A program made the position numbers and the translations under genes. A DNA stretch of 64,000 nt from Cydia pomonella. Taxonomy: Eukaryota > Arthropoda > Insecta > Lepidoptera > Tortricidae. The stretch covers positions 4,043,451-4,107,450 of the forward strand of contig NC_084728.1 in NCBI RefSeq assembly GCF_033807575.1, given 5' to 3'. Under the pieces are notes generated by a model that was not told the origin of the DNA, did not search any database, and saw only the letters and a list, made by a program, of their open reading frames with translations. This document shows positions 1 through 9,013 of this stretch, in pieces (the first letter of the stretch is position 1; each line of letters starts with the position of its first letter).

Positions 1-271
1 GCTTGACTGAGAATGGTTAGAGAAAACGGGGATTTCCCGTCGACCAAACACAAGTGAATGATTACATATCTTCAAGTATACTCTGGTGAACCCACTTTGT
101 GAGTAGAAAAAAAAGACGTAATATTCAATTATTACTGCGCGTTATTACTGTACAGCCTACAATTGCATTGGTGTAGGGGAGGAAGAAAGATAAGGGTTCT
201 ATGTTAAAATAAATAATAAATAGGTTAGTTATTGTTTTTTTTATTTTTATTTTCATGAAACTTTAACCGTT
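1..271. other. Non-coding left edge of viral element
   Basis: I see no gene here. It lies 3' of the minus-strand 222-aa gene and should contain its transcript end. The element probably continues to the left of the window, since no terminal inverted repeat could be recognised at this edge and no polymerase gene is present. Confidence 0.4.
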
Positions 272-940
272 TCAATTGAAAATATAGGTATTACACAAAA
301 TATCGGTGGCATAACACTTGATTTCAGAGTCGACAATATCGTTTACATTGCACAAACTACCTATAATATTGCGTGCATGTTGAACATTAGCGGGGTGATA
401 TATCTTGAAATGTTTCTTGAAGAAGTTGAGACGGTTTTCGTAGGTAGACTTTATTTTGTTCAAGTATCCGATACGTGCGTTAATACACTCCATAACACAT
501 TCGATATGACTCCATTCCATGTGGTTTATCACCAAGGGGTGTGTGTTCGTCACCGGTTCATTGTCACAGCTGAGTAAAAGTAACGGTACAGGAGAGATAC
601 ACATCCGAAGACGATCGCACTGAATCAGCTCTGGTGAAACACACATTGGGCTATGAAAGAAGTTTCCAATGACGTCAACTTTTTCCGCAAACATTGCATT
701 CCATTCTTCACAGGTGAGTTCATAATGGCCATTAAAACTGACACAGGTATGTAATCTGATTTTAGCTTGAATAAACTGCAACTTCAAGTATACATGGATA
801 TTTGCAATCGGAGCACTTGCACCAGCAGGACAGCGTTTGAGATTGTAGACACTCTTGCTCAGCTCACAGCAACCATCACCAGCACCGGAACAATCAACCG
901 ACGGTGTGTAAGAAGGTAAAAAAATGTTTGAATAATTCAT
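272..940 (-). CDS. Polinton/adintovirus-like element gene, 222 aa, unknown
   Basis: This is an intact 222-aa ORF starting MNYSNIF at ATG 940. It is the last gene of the minus-strand structural block, 71 bp after the major capsid gene, in the same orientation. It is cysteine-rich in its N-terminal half and has no signal peptide or membrane segment. Around residues 47-90 a run of short beta-type segments followed by 'LTCEEWNAMF' loosely recalls the PC4/p15 single-stranded-DNA-binding fold, in which an LTxEEW-like segment starts the C-terminal helix. That resemblance is inference only. An unbroken frame of this length, next to decayed neighbours, supports a real gene. Function unknown. Confidence 0.65.
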   Translation of the reverse strand: MNYSNIFLPSYTPSVDCSGAGDGCCELSKSVYNLKRCPAGASAPIANIHVYLKLQFIQAKIRLHTCVSFNGHYELTCEEWNAMFAEKVDVIGNFFHSPMCVSPELIQCDRLRMCISPVPLLLLSCDNEPVTNTHPLVINHMEWSHIECVMECINARIGYLNKIKSTYENRLNFFKKHFKIYHPANVQHARNIIGSLCNVNDIVDSEIKCYATDILCNTYIFN

Positions 941-1011
941 TTTTTAAACGTATTTTCAAAGTTCCAAGACACGTTTACAATTGAGGGTGGTCAATGCTCT
1001 ACTGAATGATT

Positions 1012-2223
1012 TTACGTGTGGCACTGGTGAGAGCGTTTGTACTCAAACAGTGAATCATTGATAATGAGACAGTATGCCGTGGTGTTGGCAGGTACATTCT
1101 CTTTAAACTCCATTTCCAATTTAATATCAATAGCACCAGCTCCCGAGTTGAAGCTGTCACACTGTCTGGACGTGTCAATGACTATTAATGGAGAGTGTGT
1201 CTTGTAATGAGCATAATTTACTTGAGGGCTGGTATGATCACGGCTGTAGTACGATCGTTGGAAATTGGTAAATGCGTCATATAAGAGCGCATAGTTGTTT
1301 GTTTTAAATTCAGCCGAAAAAGGATCGTATGGATAATACTGTGCGTTCAAATACACCCTGCAATTGGTAAGATTACAATGGTCGAATATACTCATATCTT
1401 TGGTCTTGTCGTTCCTGCGTGCCGTTTGGAAACCAACAATGAGATAGCGAGGTTTCTCAAGCTGAGTACTAGTCTTGATGCACCAAATATGACGTTCTGA
1501 GGAAGGTAGTATGGGATATTCATACAGTTCCCACGTGCGGAACGCTATCTGAACTGGTATGCTGCCCTCAACATACGACATTAAGCGCAGTTTCTCCTTA
1601 TCAGATACTTTTATGACTGGCATCCTCCATGTGACACGAGTGATTTCAATCTCACCATTTGGAGTCGGCGGTTTTGGTACCGTATTCGGATCAACGGGTG
1701 CTAAATCTAAACAGTTTACATCTATACTGGCGCGATTTAATATCAACTCGTGTTTCCCATTCATTATTACCTTCTTGTAATCCTCGGCGAAACCCAAGAA
1801 ATGAGATAGTGGTATGGTTAATGTAAACTTGTCATGTATCTTTTTAGCACCAACTTCCCACCCCGCAGTCTGAAGACTATGGTCCATTTCCTTGGTGTAT
1901 GAGATTAGTCCCTTAATGGTGGATGTGATGCCGCAGTTTCTCGCTCGATCAATCTCCACACCGTTCAATTCATAACGAATGTCTTGAAATAAAAAAGCAG
2001 CACCATTGTTGACCAGTAGACAGCCTTTCTCCACAGTGCCTTCCACTAATATTTGACTTTGACTCGGTAGTAGAATTAGATCTTGACGGTTGATACATAT
2101 GTGGATGTTATCGTTGTTTTTGAAAGAGTCATTATACGGAGTGTATGGGTGAAATTCTATACTTTCTATACTGTCATCGAATAACACCTTCTCACCAATG
2201 TTTAAGATAGATGACGAGGACAT
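1012..2223 (-). CDS. Putative major capsid protein of Polinton/adintovirus-like element
   Basis: This intact 403-aa ORF starts MSSSSILN at ATG 2223. It has no signal peptide, membrane helix or enzyme motif. It is rich in predicted beta segments (for example 'IHICINRQDLILLPS' near residue 41 and 'DIRYELNGVEIDRARN' near residue 80), as expected of a jelly-roll capsid protein. It resembles uncharacterised proteins I know from insect and cnidarian Polinton-like elements. The major-capsid call rests on size, beta-rich character and its place in a block with a second capsid-like protein, an adenain-like protease and a packaging ATPase. It overlaps the upstream 70-aa ORF by 22 bp. No frame breaks are seen. 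Structure prediction for a double jelly roll would settle it. Confidence 0.7.
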   Translation of the reverse strand: MSSSSILNIGEKVLFDDSIESIEFHPYTPYNDSFKNNDNIHICINRQDLILLPSQSQILVEGTVEKGCLLVNNGAAFLFQDIRYELNGVEIDRARNCGITSTIKGLISYTKEMDHSLQTAGWEVGAKKIHDKFTLTIPLSHFLGFAEDYKKVIMNGKHELILNRASIDVNCLDLAPVDPNTVPKPPTPNGEIEITRVTWRMPVIKVSDKEKLRLMSYVEGSIPVQIAFRTWELYEYPILPSSERHIWCIKTSTQLEKPRYLIVGFQTARRNDKTKDMSIFDHCNLTNCRVYLNAQYYPYDPFSAEFKTNNYALLYDAFTNFQRSYYSRDHTSPQVNYAHYKTHSPLIVIDTSRQCDSFNSGAGAIDIKLEMEFKENVPANTTAYCLIINDSLFEYKRSHQCHT

Positions 2224-2414
2224 ACTTTGAAACCGATACTCTGTAAAAATGTACTGTTTTCTCTAGTCAATTTCCTTGGTTGTTGTTGTTTTTGTAGTGA
2301 CTGCCGCTGTCTCTCGTTAATACGACGTGTTGTAGTAGTTCTCTCGACGAGAGCAAGATCTCGACTAGTTGTGAAGGTGTTGTTACCAAGGCTTTTATTG
2401 TTATGTATAATCAT
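2202..2414 (-). CDS. Small basic 70-aa protein overlapping capsid gene
   Basis: This short ORF starts MIIHNNKS at ATG 2414 and ends inside the first codons of the major capsid gene (22-bp overlap), with its start just after the end of the 237-aa capsid-like gene. The frame stays open upstream to 2465, but the first 17 codons run through a poly-lysine stretch made by a T-run, so the internal ATG is preferred. The product is strongly basic and Gln/Arg-rich, ending 'ENSTFLQSIGFKV', the kind of small protein often wedged between capsid genes in these elements. Function unknown; it could be a DNA-binding or scaffold peptide. Confidence 0.45.
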   Translation of the reverse strand: MIIHNNKSLGNNTFTTSRDLALVERTTTTRRINERQRQSLQKQQQPRKLTRENSTFLQSIGFKVCPRHLS

Positions 2415-2424
2415 TTTTTTTTTT

Positions 2425-3138
2425 TTACTTTTTACGAATATGCAAACGAAGTGCAATGCTTTCACCTCGGAAATTTACCGTATTACCGTGCTCGTTTACA
2501 ATGCGCAATTCAATGTTTTGTATGCGATTGTTACTCTTCTTGACGGGTAGATATATAATATTGGTAGGTTGTTCAATAATTTGGTAGCCGGGCGGGACGT
2601 CAGGTGAAAACTCGTGTAAAACATGTGACGGCTTGTTGTTTACGAATGAGCCCTCCACAATATTGCACTCTATTCTTATAGTGTTTGTAATGATTATATT
2701 AATTGTTTTATCCGACCAATGTGATGTTTTTGCTTTAAGCTTTTTCGCTGAATAACCAAACAATGACCCTATGCTGTTTGGTTTGTCAAAGCGAATATCA
2801 TACTTTGGCGAGAATATCATACACTTGGAGGTATTGTTATTTACAAAGATATCCACCAATTTTTCACCATCACCTTTAGCCCTCTTTGTCATTTCCTCGT
2901 TCAAGAGGTGTATTATACTGGAGAGCTCGTATGAACCTTCAGGAATTGCGATTACATCATCCCCATAGTGAAACATATTATTGCTCTTATCAACATTAGG
3001 AATAGTGTTGAAAGTCTTAAAGTACACGAGAGCACACTCGTAAAAACCATCATTGTCCAATTCTAGAGCCGGTTGAAAGTCTACATTCAACACAGGCTCG
3101 TTACCGCTCAGACTTATTGTGAATGATGTCATAGACAT
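2425..3138 (-). CDS. Putative minor capsid (penton-like) protein
   Basis: This intact 237-aa ORF starts MSMTSFTIS at ATG 3138. The sequence is beta-rich, beginning with an alternating 'FTISLSGNEPVLNVDFQP' segment, and the C-terminal half ends 'NIELRIVNEHGNTVNFRG', typical of a single jelly-roll shell protein. It has no signal peptide or membrane segment. It sits directly upstream of the putative major capsid gene and downstream of the protease, the usual minor/major capsid pairing in Polinton-like viruses. The penton-like role is inferred from size, order and beta content, not from a catalytic or binding motif. A CAGT initiator motif lies at 3142-3145, but I found no TATA box at the usual distance. 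Confidence 0.65.
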   Translation of the reverse strand: MSMTSFTISLSGNEPVLNVDFQPALELDNDGFYECALVYFKTFNTIPNVDKSNNMFHYGDDVIAIPEGSYELSSIIHLLNEEMTKRAKGDGEKLVDIFVNNNTSKCMIFSPKYDIRFDKPNSIGSLFGYSAKKLKAKTSHWSDKTINIIITNTIRIECNIVEGSFVNNKPSHVLHEFSPDVPPGYQIIEQPTNIIYLPVKKSNNRIQNIELRIVNEHGNTVNFRGESIALRLHIRKK

Positions 3139-3198
3139 GATACTGACGGGTAGACGATTAATGTAAGAATGAAACTACGCATGTAATGCTCATTATAT

Positions 3199-3570
3199 TT
3201 ATTTAAAACAAACGCTTAGCATTGGTACACAGGAAGGCCAACATAAGTGTCCACAATTTACAGTATTAAATTTCTGTAATCGATTGTAATTATACTCTAC
3301 TCGCATGTTGCGCTGTTGTTTGGTACTAGCGGAATCATTTATATAATCAATAAACTCTCGAGGTGGTCTCAAATCACCAAAGCTATCAAAATATAGACAA
3401 TAATTACCCTTTTTCGCATAGGCACACCAATGTGTACCTTCACCCTGCTGAGAGTCTAAATTGATAATACCAGTTTCATAATAGTGAGGTTTCTTTGGGA
3501 GATTATCTCGCATGAAAACACCCCTAAAGTAGGGGATTTTCTCTCTACGTGCAAATCTCACAATGTCCAC
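3199..3570 (-). pseudogene. Adenain-like cysteine protease, start and C-terminus disturbed
   Basis: This is a maturation protease of the adenovirus-protease/Ulp1 fold, expected to cleave capsid precursors. Numbered from the GTG at 3570, the triad is visible: His47 in 'GTHWCAY', Asp62 in 'YFDSFGD' and Cys106 in 'NCGHLC'. Two oddities are seen. First, no ATG begins the conserved N-terminus: the frame stays open upstream into a 13-base A-run (minus strand, 3614-3626), where the PLA2 ORF ends in another frame, and the first in-frame ATG lies about 20 residues inside. Second, straight after the catalytic Cys region the last 13 residues look out of frame, as if one base had been gained near 3230. 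The protein is therefore probably inactive, unless frameshifting at the A-run or non-ATG initiation is used. Confidence 0.7.
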
Positions 3571-3602
3571 ATCGGTGAGAGCTTGACCAATCGGAGGTAA
3601 AT

Positions 3603-4463
3603 CTAATTTCTTGTTTTTTTTTTTTTCGCCACTTTTGCAGTTGCCGTTACTGTTGCTGCTGCTGCTGCTGCTTCATTAGCCGGTGTAATGTAGAGTCCCA
3701 TTCCACGTTTATAAGGTGCTAAATATAAACCTCTACCGACAATCTTGCTTTCATTATTATTATTATTATTTCTATTCCTGACCATTTCATAAATATTTTT
3801 AGCAGCAGTGGTAACACCGCCGGCCAAAGTTCCCGTGGCTGCTAAAGCACCCAGTAGCGGTATCAAAGCTGGTAGGAAACCGCCTTTCTTAGGTATTGGA
3901 ATGACTCGCTGTTTCTGTTGTCCCTTAACAATTTTCCCTTTAACAAAATGTTTAGCAGCTTTTACACCCACTTTTAGTAGTGTATTAGTAGTTGTATCCT
4001 TCTTTTTCGCAATGTGTTTTTTTACAGCATCACGACTTGCTTTAATGACTTTAGATATGGGAATCATACCCATACCGTGTTTAACTTTATATTTCATAAT
4101 CTTATCTACCGCTAACGCGGCAATACGTTCACCAATTGAATTGTTACCACGCCAACGATTTTCAGCAGCTTGGGCCAATCGCAAATCTGCTTGATGACGT
4201 CCCTCCAATGTTTTATCACGTGAGTAGGCAATATCGTGTAATTTACAAGCTTCGTCAAGCGGATTCACACCGGGATCGTTGCGAGCCAATCTCTCCTTCA
4301 ATCTAGTACCGGGACCGCAATAATTGTAACCGGGTATGTGCGCTTCGAATGGTAGATTATTAATTAAATTATTTATAATACCCCCACCGCTACTATGAGA
4401 TCGCAGTCGTCTAGGTCGTTTGGGATTATGCTTAACACTAACCCCGCCAATGTGTGTTATCAT
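3603..4463 (-). CDS. Parvovirus-type phospholipase A2 domain protein of viral element
   Basis: This intact 286-aa ORF starts at ATG 4463. A basic N-terminus is followed by a phospholipase A2 domain of the kind found in parvovirus VP1 unique regions: calcium loop 'YCGPGT' at residues 48-53 and the His76-Asp77 dyad in 'DEACKLHDIAY'. In virions this activity helps a particle breach the endosomal membrane. A hydrophobic stretch at about residues 195-215 could insert in a membrane, and the C-terminus carries two 'GLYL/ITP' motifs preceded by Gly-X pairs that could be adenain sites. The gene is divergent from the ATPase gene across 146 bp. Its promoter has TATATAG (4514-4508) and CAGT (4485-4482), about 30 nt apart. 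The end lies in a homopolymer A-run. Confidence 0.85.
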   Translation of the reverse strand: MITHIGGVSVKHNPKRPRRLRSHSSGGGIINNLINNLPFEAHIPGYNYCGPGTRLKERLARNDPGVNPLDEACKLHDIAYSRDKTLEGRHQADLRLAQAAENRWRGNNSIGERIAALAVDKIMKYKVKHGMGMIPISKVIKASRDAVKKHIAKKKDTTTNTLLKVGVKAAKHFVKGKIVKGQQKQRVIPIPKKGGFLPALIPLLGALAATGTLAGGVTTAAKNIYEMVRNRNNNNNNESKIVGRGLYLAPYKRGMGLYITPANEAAAAAATVTATAKVAKKKKTRN

Positions 4464-4609
4464 CTCAAGTATCTATACTTGACTGTGTACGTGAGTATAA
4501 AGTATGCCTATATATCTATATAATATTTAAACCTTTGAAATTTGATCATGTATGTGTGTATGTGTGAGTATAAAATACATGTCCTAACGATTTGATACAT
4601 CACAGTGAA
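4464..4609. promoter_or_regulatory. Divergent promoter with two TATA-CAGT units
   Basis: The gap between the PLA2 gene (-) and the ATPase (+) holds a core promoter on each strand. Plus strand: TATAAAA at 4569-4575 and CAGT at 4603-4606, only 3 nt before the ATG at 4610. Minus strand: TATATAG at 4514-4508 and CAGT at 4485-4482. The motif GTGAGTATAAA occurs twice on the plus strand (4491-4501 and 4565-4575). TATA plus CAGT about 30 nt downstream is the arthropod initiator arrangement used by insect DNA-virus early genes. Confidence 0.55.
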
Positions 4610-5316
4610 ATGAAGCTTAAAAAACAAAACACGTCACTCGCTATTAAAAATTGGAGTGTTGTGCTAGATGATAATGTGAAACCAGCAATGACTCATCGCT
4701 CCCTTAAACATGGCTCGTTGCTGGCGAATAACATTAGATGTCTCATCTGTGGACCTTCCAACTGTGGCAAGACAAATGTTCTGTTGTCTCTGCTCTTACA
4801 TCCGAACGGTGTAAAGTTTCATAATGTTTATCTTTATTCGAAATCATTGAATCAACCTAAATACAAGTTTCTGAGTGACGTTTTAGAGCAAGCGGGTGAC
4901 ATACCGTTCACACGTACAATGATAAGAGTCAAGTCGTCCCACCGGAGGAAGCTGCGGAGGACAGCGTCATTGTATTTGACGATGTGGCTTTGGAAGATCA
5001 AGATGCCATTCGTCAGTACTTTGCAATGGGACGTCATCGTTGGTTAGATTGTTTCTACTTATGCCAGACATATAGTAGGATACCTAAACAGTTGGTACGT
5101 GATAATGCCAATCTTATATTGCTATTCAAACAGGACGAGTTGAATTTAAAACATGCCTATGACGATCACGTGAACACCGATATGGGTTGGGAAAAGTTTA
5201 AGGAAATTTGTCGCGAGTGTTGGCAGAAAAAGTATACTTTTTTAACAATCGACAAGGAGAGAGACATTAATAAGGGTCGATATCGTAAAGGATTTGACGT
5301 TTTCATTATTGTATAA
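4610..5316 (+). pseudogene. Packaging ATPase (FtsK/HerA-type) with one frameshift
   Basis: This is a DNA-packaging ATPase of the FtsK/HerA class found in Polintons and adintoviruses. The first frame, from ATG 4610, carries Walker A 'GPSNCGKT' at residues 48-55. The second frame, to stop 5314-5316, carries Walker B 'VIVFDD' (4966-4983) and the rest of the domain. The two lie in different frames; the switch falls between about 4900 and 4925, between the two nucleotide-binding motifs, so the copy cannot make a full enzyme. Total length is about right for the family (around 235 codons). The stop codon lies within the TATA box of the next gene. Divergent to the PLA2 gene. Confidence 0.8.
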
Positions 5317-5347
5317 AATTTAGTGTCATCTCCGGTTTATTATCAGT
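5312..5347 (+). promoter_or_regulatory. TATA-CAGT core promoter of DUF8207 gene
   Basis: TATAAAA at 5312-5318 overlaps the ATPase stop codon and is followed by CAGT at 5344-5347, 33 nt from the TATA start. The predicted leader to ATG 5472 is about 125 nt. A second TATAAAA just before the ATG is too close to serve the same start. Confidence 0.45.
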
Positions 5348-5471
5348 TTTATGTTGTCAGCTACTGAAGAACAACGTCGTTTAATTTATATCCTATCAAC
5401 ATATTAGCATCGGCCGTACCAAAAGCAGCAGCAGCAGAAGCAGCATCAGCACATATACTATAAAATAAAAT

Positions 5472-6575
5472 ATGTTTGGTAATAAAAAGTTGAAACGGAA
5501 ACTCGTAGATTCCATTGAGAGTGTAAAGAGAAAAGTAAAAGCGTTGCGAGCAGATAAAACTTTGCTTGACACTTCGCTAGCTCAAACCTTTGAACCAATT
5601 ACAAAACCGCTCAATGTTTTAATGACTAAAGCTTTAGAATCTAAAGGTAATAATAATAATGATGACAATGCTAAACCAGCAGTAATGAATAACCCCCAGC
5701 TCCCTTTGATAAAGACCTCCACACCATTGTCAAAACATTCACGTAAAAGGAAATATCTGATTAAAACCGAAGAACCCAATAGTAAACTGATTAAGTGGAG
5801 TAATAATCTTTTTACAAAAACACAACAGTTTGATGATGCTGCTGATGATGATGATGATGAAGATGATTCTAATGATGATGCTGATAATGATGATGATGAT
5901 GATGAAAGAAAAACAGAGGGAGATGAAGAGTTTAGCGATGCTGAAGATATGAAGTCGGCTCTTGAATTTGATGAAGGTGGTGGTGGTAGTGGTAATAGTA
6001 GTATTGATGATCTACAAAATAAATATATGAAACATCTTTTAAAAACATCAAAAATACCATTTGGTGTTTATCTCAAGGATAATAAAATGCATATTGGTAA
6101 TAGTCGGGTTAAAATCATTGATGACGTGTTACATATTAAAGATTCACGATTCAACCTAACTCCTGGACTGTTGGAACTTATCTTTAAAAGAATACCAAAC
6201 AAGAATATAGTTTTGAGAAAAGATGTAGAGGATTACAATAATATTTTAGACATTACAAACGCTCATCGTAGAGGATTCTCGCCAAACGGCCAATTGAGTG
6301 GAGATAGAAGTGTAAAATATCAATGTTACATTAAACAACCACAAGAATCAAAGAAACATAAAGAAGGTGGATGTTTGAACTCTGGTAGAAGAGATGTATT
6401 AACAACTAAAACTTTTTATCCTAAAACTGATTATATCTATTGGGATGATCCCAACGAACTGGTGAGCCGTTTACAGCTTTTGATAGCATCACAGAATGCT
6501 GGCAACACCTCTCATTCGAACGAGATCAATGCAATCGTTGAGGAACTGACTGAGAGCGGTATAATTTTAAAGTAA
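5472..6575 (+). CDS. DUF8207-type element protein with acidic linker
   Basis: This intact 367-aa ORF starts MFGNKKLK at ATG 5472. It has a basic N-terminal helix, a long acidic low-complexity linker at about residues 120-160 with runs of Asp/Glu, then a conserved globular region at about residues 180-345 containing 'TPGLLELIFKRIPN' and 'AHRRGFSPNGQLSGD'. I recognise this C-terminal region as the uncharacterised DUF8207 family, common in insect genomes next to Polinton-like ATPases, proteases and integrases. Biochemical role unknown. It is the only plus-strand gene of this block with no frame break, in contrast to the ATPase and integrase on either side. Confidence 0.75.
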   Translation: MFGNKKLKRKLVDSIESVKRKVKALRADKTLLDTSLAQTFEPITKPLNVLMTKALESKGNNNNDDNAKPAVMNNPQLPLIKTSTPLSKHSRKRKYLIKTEEPNSKLIKWSNNLFTKTQQFDDAADDDDDEDDSNDDADNDDDDDERKTEGDEEFSDAEDMKSALEFDEGGGGSGNSSIDDLQNKYMKHLLKTSKIPFGVYLKDNKMHIGNSRVKIIDDVLHIKDSRFNLTPGLLELIFKRIPNKNIVLRKDVEDYNNILDITNAHRRGFSPNGQLSGDRSVKYQCYIKQPQESKKHKEGGCLNSGRRDVLTTKTFYPKTDYIYWDDPNELVSRLQLLIASQNAGNTSHSNEINAIVEELTESGIILK

Positions 6576-6680
6576 GAAAACAGACCCTCTTCTGTTAGCT
6601 GTTTTTAAACCTGTTCTGAGCTGTTATCTAATAAAACAGACATGTTTTGTAACTAAGCCTCTCCCCCCTTGCTACCTTGT

Positions 6681-6716
6681 TATAAATACCGATGAGGCCT
6701 CCCCCATCGTTCACTT
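6681..6716 (+). promoter_or_regulatory. Core promoter of integrase gene
   Basis: TATAAAT at 6681-6687 is followed by TCACTT at 6711-6716, about 32 nt downstream, close to the arthropod initiator consensus. The first ATG after it is 6722, which is preferred over the upstream in-frame ATG at 6692 because 6692 would lie upstream of the predicted transcript start. Confidence 0.4.
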
Positions 6717-6721
6717 TCACA

Positions 6722-7969
6722 ATGCCTCTTAACAAGTTTGGACAATACTTGGGTAGCGAGTCTACAATCCGTGACGACTTGAAAGTGGAACGAGATTTAG
6801 TAGATTTTGAAAATAGACGGGTGGCAGGAATTCATAAATCTTTTCTTAAAACTGATGCTATTTGTAGGGCTGAATTGGATGAACAAGTAGTATTTTTAAA
6901 CACAAAGCTAAAGGCAAATATTAAAGATATAAAAGATTTACGGGTAAAGGTTGAACAATTATCAGCTAGAATTACTACACAAACACACGCACCACAACCA
7001 GCCCAAACACCATCAGCAACGGCAATAGCTCCAGGAAAGCGATTGAAGAAAAATGAGGTAAAGCTCAAGTGGTCAACGAGATACACAGGTATGCGAGAAA
7101 AACATTTCCACGTCGTCGATTCATTCAGAGGGGGCTCGATGACACATGGCAGATTGATCTAATTGATATGCAAAAGTACTCCAAGGATAATAACAACTAC
7201 AAGTACATTCTAGTGTGTATCGATACCTTTTCCAAATACGCTTGGATGCAACCGCTAAAGTCTAAGAGCGCTGAAGATGTTACAAAGGCAATGAGCAGAA
7301 TTTTGAGTGAAAAACGGGAGAAAGCCCAAGAATATTCAATCAGATGATGGAAAAGAGTTTTTCAATGTCAAATTTAAATCGCTCATGAAACATCATCATA
7401 TCAATCACTACTCTACCTATAGTGTCATGAAAGCTTCCATAGTGGAAAGGCTAATTAGAACCTTAAAACATTGGATTTGGAAACAATTTAGCATGAATGG
7501 TTCCTACAAATGGATACAGCTGACAAGTGAAGTGGAACAATATTACAATAACAAACTGCATCGTACTATCGGTATGGCACCGGCGAGTGTGAATAAAAAC
7601 AACTCTAAACAGTTGTTACATAAAGTCTACAATCACATTAAAGTCAAACCACGTGCCAAGTTCAAGGTCGGTCAACATGTGAGAATTAGTAAATATAAAT
7701 CCACTTTCGCCAAAGGCTACACCGGCAATTGGACTACGGAAATATTTACAATAACTAAAGTGCAAACTACTAATCCAGTGACCTATTTACTTCAAGACGC
7801 TAATCACCAACCCATCTCTGGATGTTTTTATGAACAAGAGTTGCAGAAAACTAAACACAATGACATTTATCTAGTGGAAAAAGTTTTAAAGCGTCGTGGA
7901 AATAAAGTGTATGTAAAATGGCTTGGCTTAAATGAAAAAAGTTGGATAGAAAAAGATAACATTGTGTAA
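6722..7969 (+). pseudogene. Polinton-type DDE integrase with chromodomain, two frameshifts
   Basis: This is a retroviral-type integrase used by Polintons to insert DNA. From ATG 6722 a 110-residue N-terminal part has a coiled-coil-like Lys/Glu pattern and a Pro/Gln/Thr linker. The catalytic core follows: first Asp in 'DDTWQIDL', second Asp in 'QSDDGKEF', and the Glu in 'ASIVERL' about 33 residues further on. After the core comes an SH3-like segment and a C-terminal chromodomain ('VEKVLKRRGNKVYVKWLG', near 7880-7920). The frame changes twice: near 7070, before the core, and near 7300-7325, between the first and second catalytic Asp. The copy therefore cannot encode a working enzyme. It converges on the minus-strand spliced gene to the right. 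Confidence 0.85.
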
Positions 7970-8145
7970 CTATTTTACTCAATAAATATTCATTTACTCC
8001 AAATCAATGAGGTTTCACTCAATAAAACATTCCTATATTCAGTAATATGAATTTATTATTAATACGTGTACATTAAAACATTTACATTCGCAGCGAGCTA
8101 ACAATTTAAAATTATTCAATGACAAGGAATAAATGCATCATCACC
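7970..8145. other. Convergent 3' ends
   Basis: AATAAATATTCATTTACTCC begins at 7980, just after the integrase stop, and is a likely plus-strand poly(A) signal. On the minus strand, an AATAATAAATTC block at about 8049-8060 could serve the spliced gene. No coding sequence is seen. Confidence 0.4.
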
Positions 8146-8987
8146 TTAATATGTACGAGCATTCTTACATTTAGGTTCACATTCATAATCACCGGAAGCT
8201 ATTATGTTTGGACCTAGCACACAAAATATTACATTGATTAAATAATTAAAAGATTTAGTATTGAACACCACGCGTGAAAATAGTTCCGCTGTAACGCCAC
8301 CTAATAACGCAATCCAGTCTTGATAGTTGATTTGAGCATCTCCCACTATCTCTTCTACGTCATCGTTTAAATCGTCCCACATTACAATTAACGGGTAAAT
8401 ATGACAATCGTCATGGTGACCTTCGATATACAATCGTTTTAACAATCTCGCTACTTCCGCTCTAAATGTGTGAAATGGCATGGGGAGGCGCCATCTATTA
8501 ATCAGAGTATTGTTCTGGAACGCTTTTATCCACTTGCTTTTACATCCTTGATAAAAAGATTTCATTTCATCGCTCGTATCGCTCTCAGAAGCGCTCTCTA
8601 GGCAGTTTGCTTTTCCCTTGTCCCCATCGTCTTGTTTTAACAGTGCCTTTGCTGTTGCCATCGGTTGTGGTCCGGGTGACGATTGCGAAGTGGAGCTGCT
8701 ACAGCCACCGTCACAGCCGCCGCCGCCGCTTGTGGTGGTGGACAACCAGCACTGGCAGCACCAAGTGGTGATGGTATTGTTGTCGGCTGGGGAAAATATA
8801 ATAAAAATATTGTTATTATTTATATTAAAAGTAAGCAAGTATTCCTAATTGAGAACATAGGGGATAGGTCGAAAGTGATAGATTATTTAAACTACAAAGA
8901 CAGAACAGAGGTGAAATACTCAAATGTTAATGTGAGTATAATACAACTATACTTACATTTGGTATGTGATGAAGCTTGCGGATCCAT
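8146..8987 (-). CDS. Spliced element-edge gene, 223 aa, unknown function
   Basis: Two exons are inferred: 8957-8987 (from ATG 8987, MDPQASSHTK) and 8146-8786. The intron has donor GTAAGT (from 8956) and acceptor TTTTCCCCCAG (to 8787), and the phase-1 join keeps the frame open to the stop at 8146, giving 223 aa. TATAAAA (9050-9044) and CAGT (9017-9014) lie upstream at correct spacing. The protein has a Cys/Gly/Ser-rich low-complexity N-terminal half, an acidic Ser patch ('SESDTSDE') and a compact helical C-terminal half of about 130 residues. I do not recognise the family. Alternatively an extra upstream exon (9234-9260, MVQFAPKVE, donor GTAAGT) joins in frame through acceptor CTACAG at 9015, giving 241 aa. 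The intron is unusual in a block whose other genes show none; shared promoter layout argues that it belongs to the element. Confidence 0.55.
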
Positions 8988-9013
8988 GATTTCAACGCAA
9001 TATTCGTTGTGAC

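Noticed and set aside
2227..2550. 107-codon plus-strand ORF
   Set aside because: Antisense to the small basic ORF and the capsid gene; Leu/Cys-rich composition from reverse reading of Arg/Gln codons.
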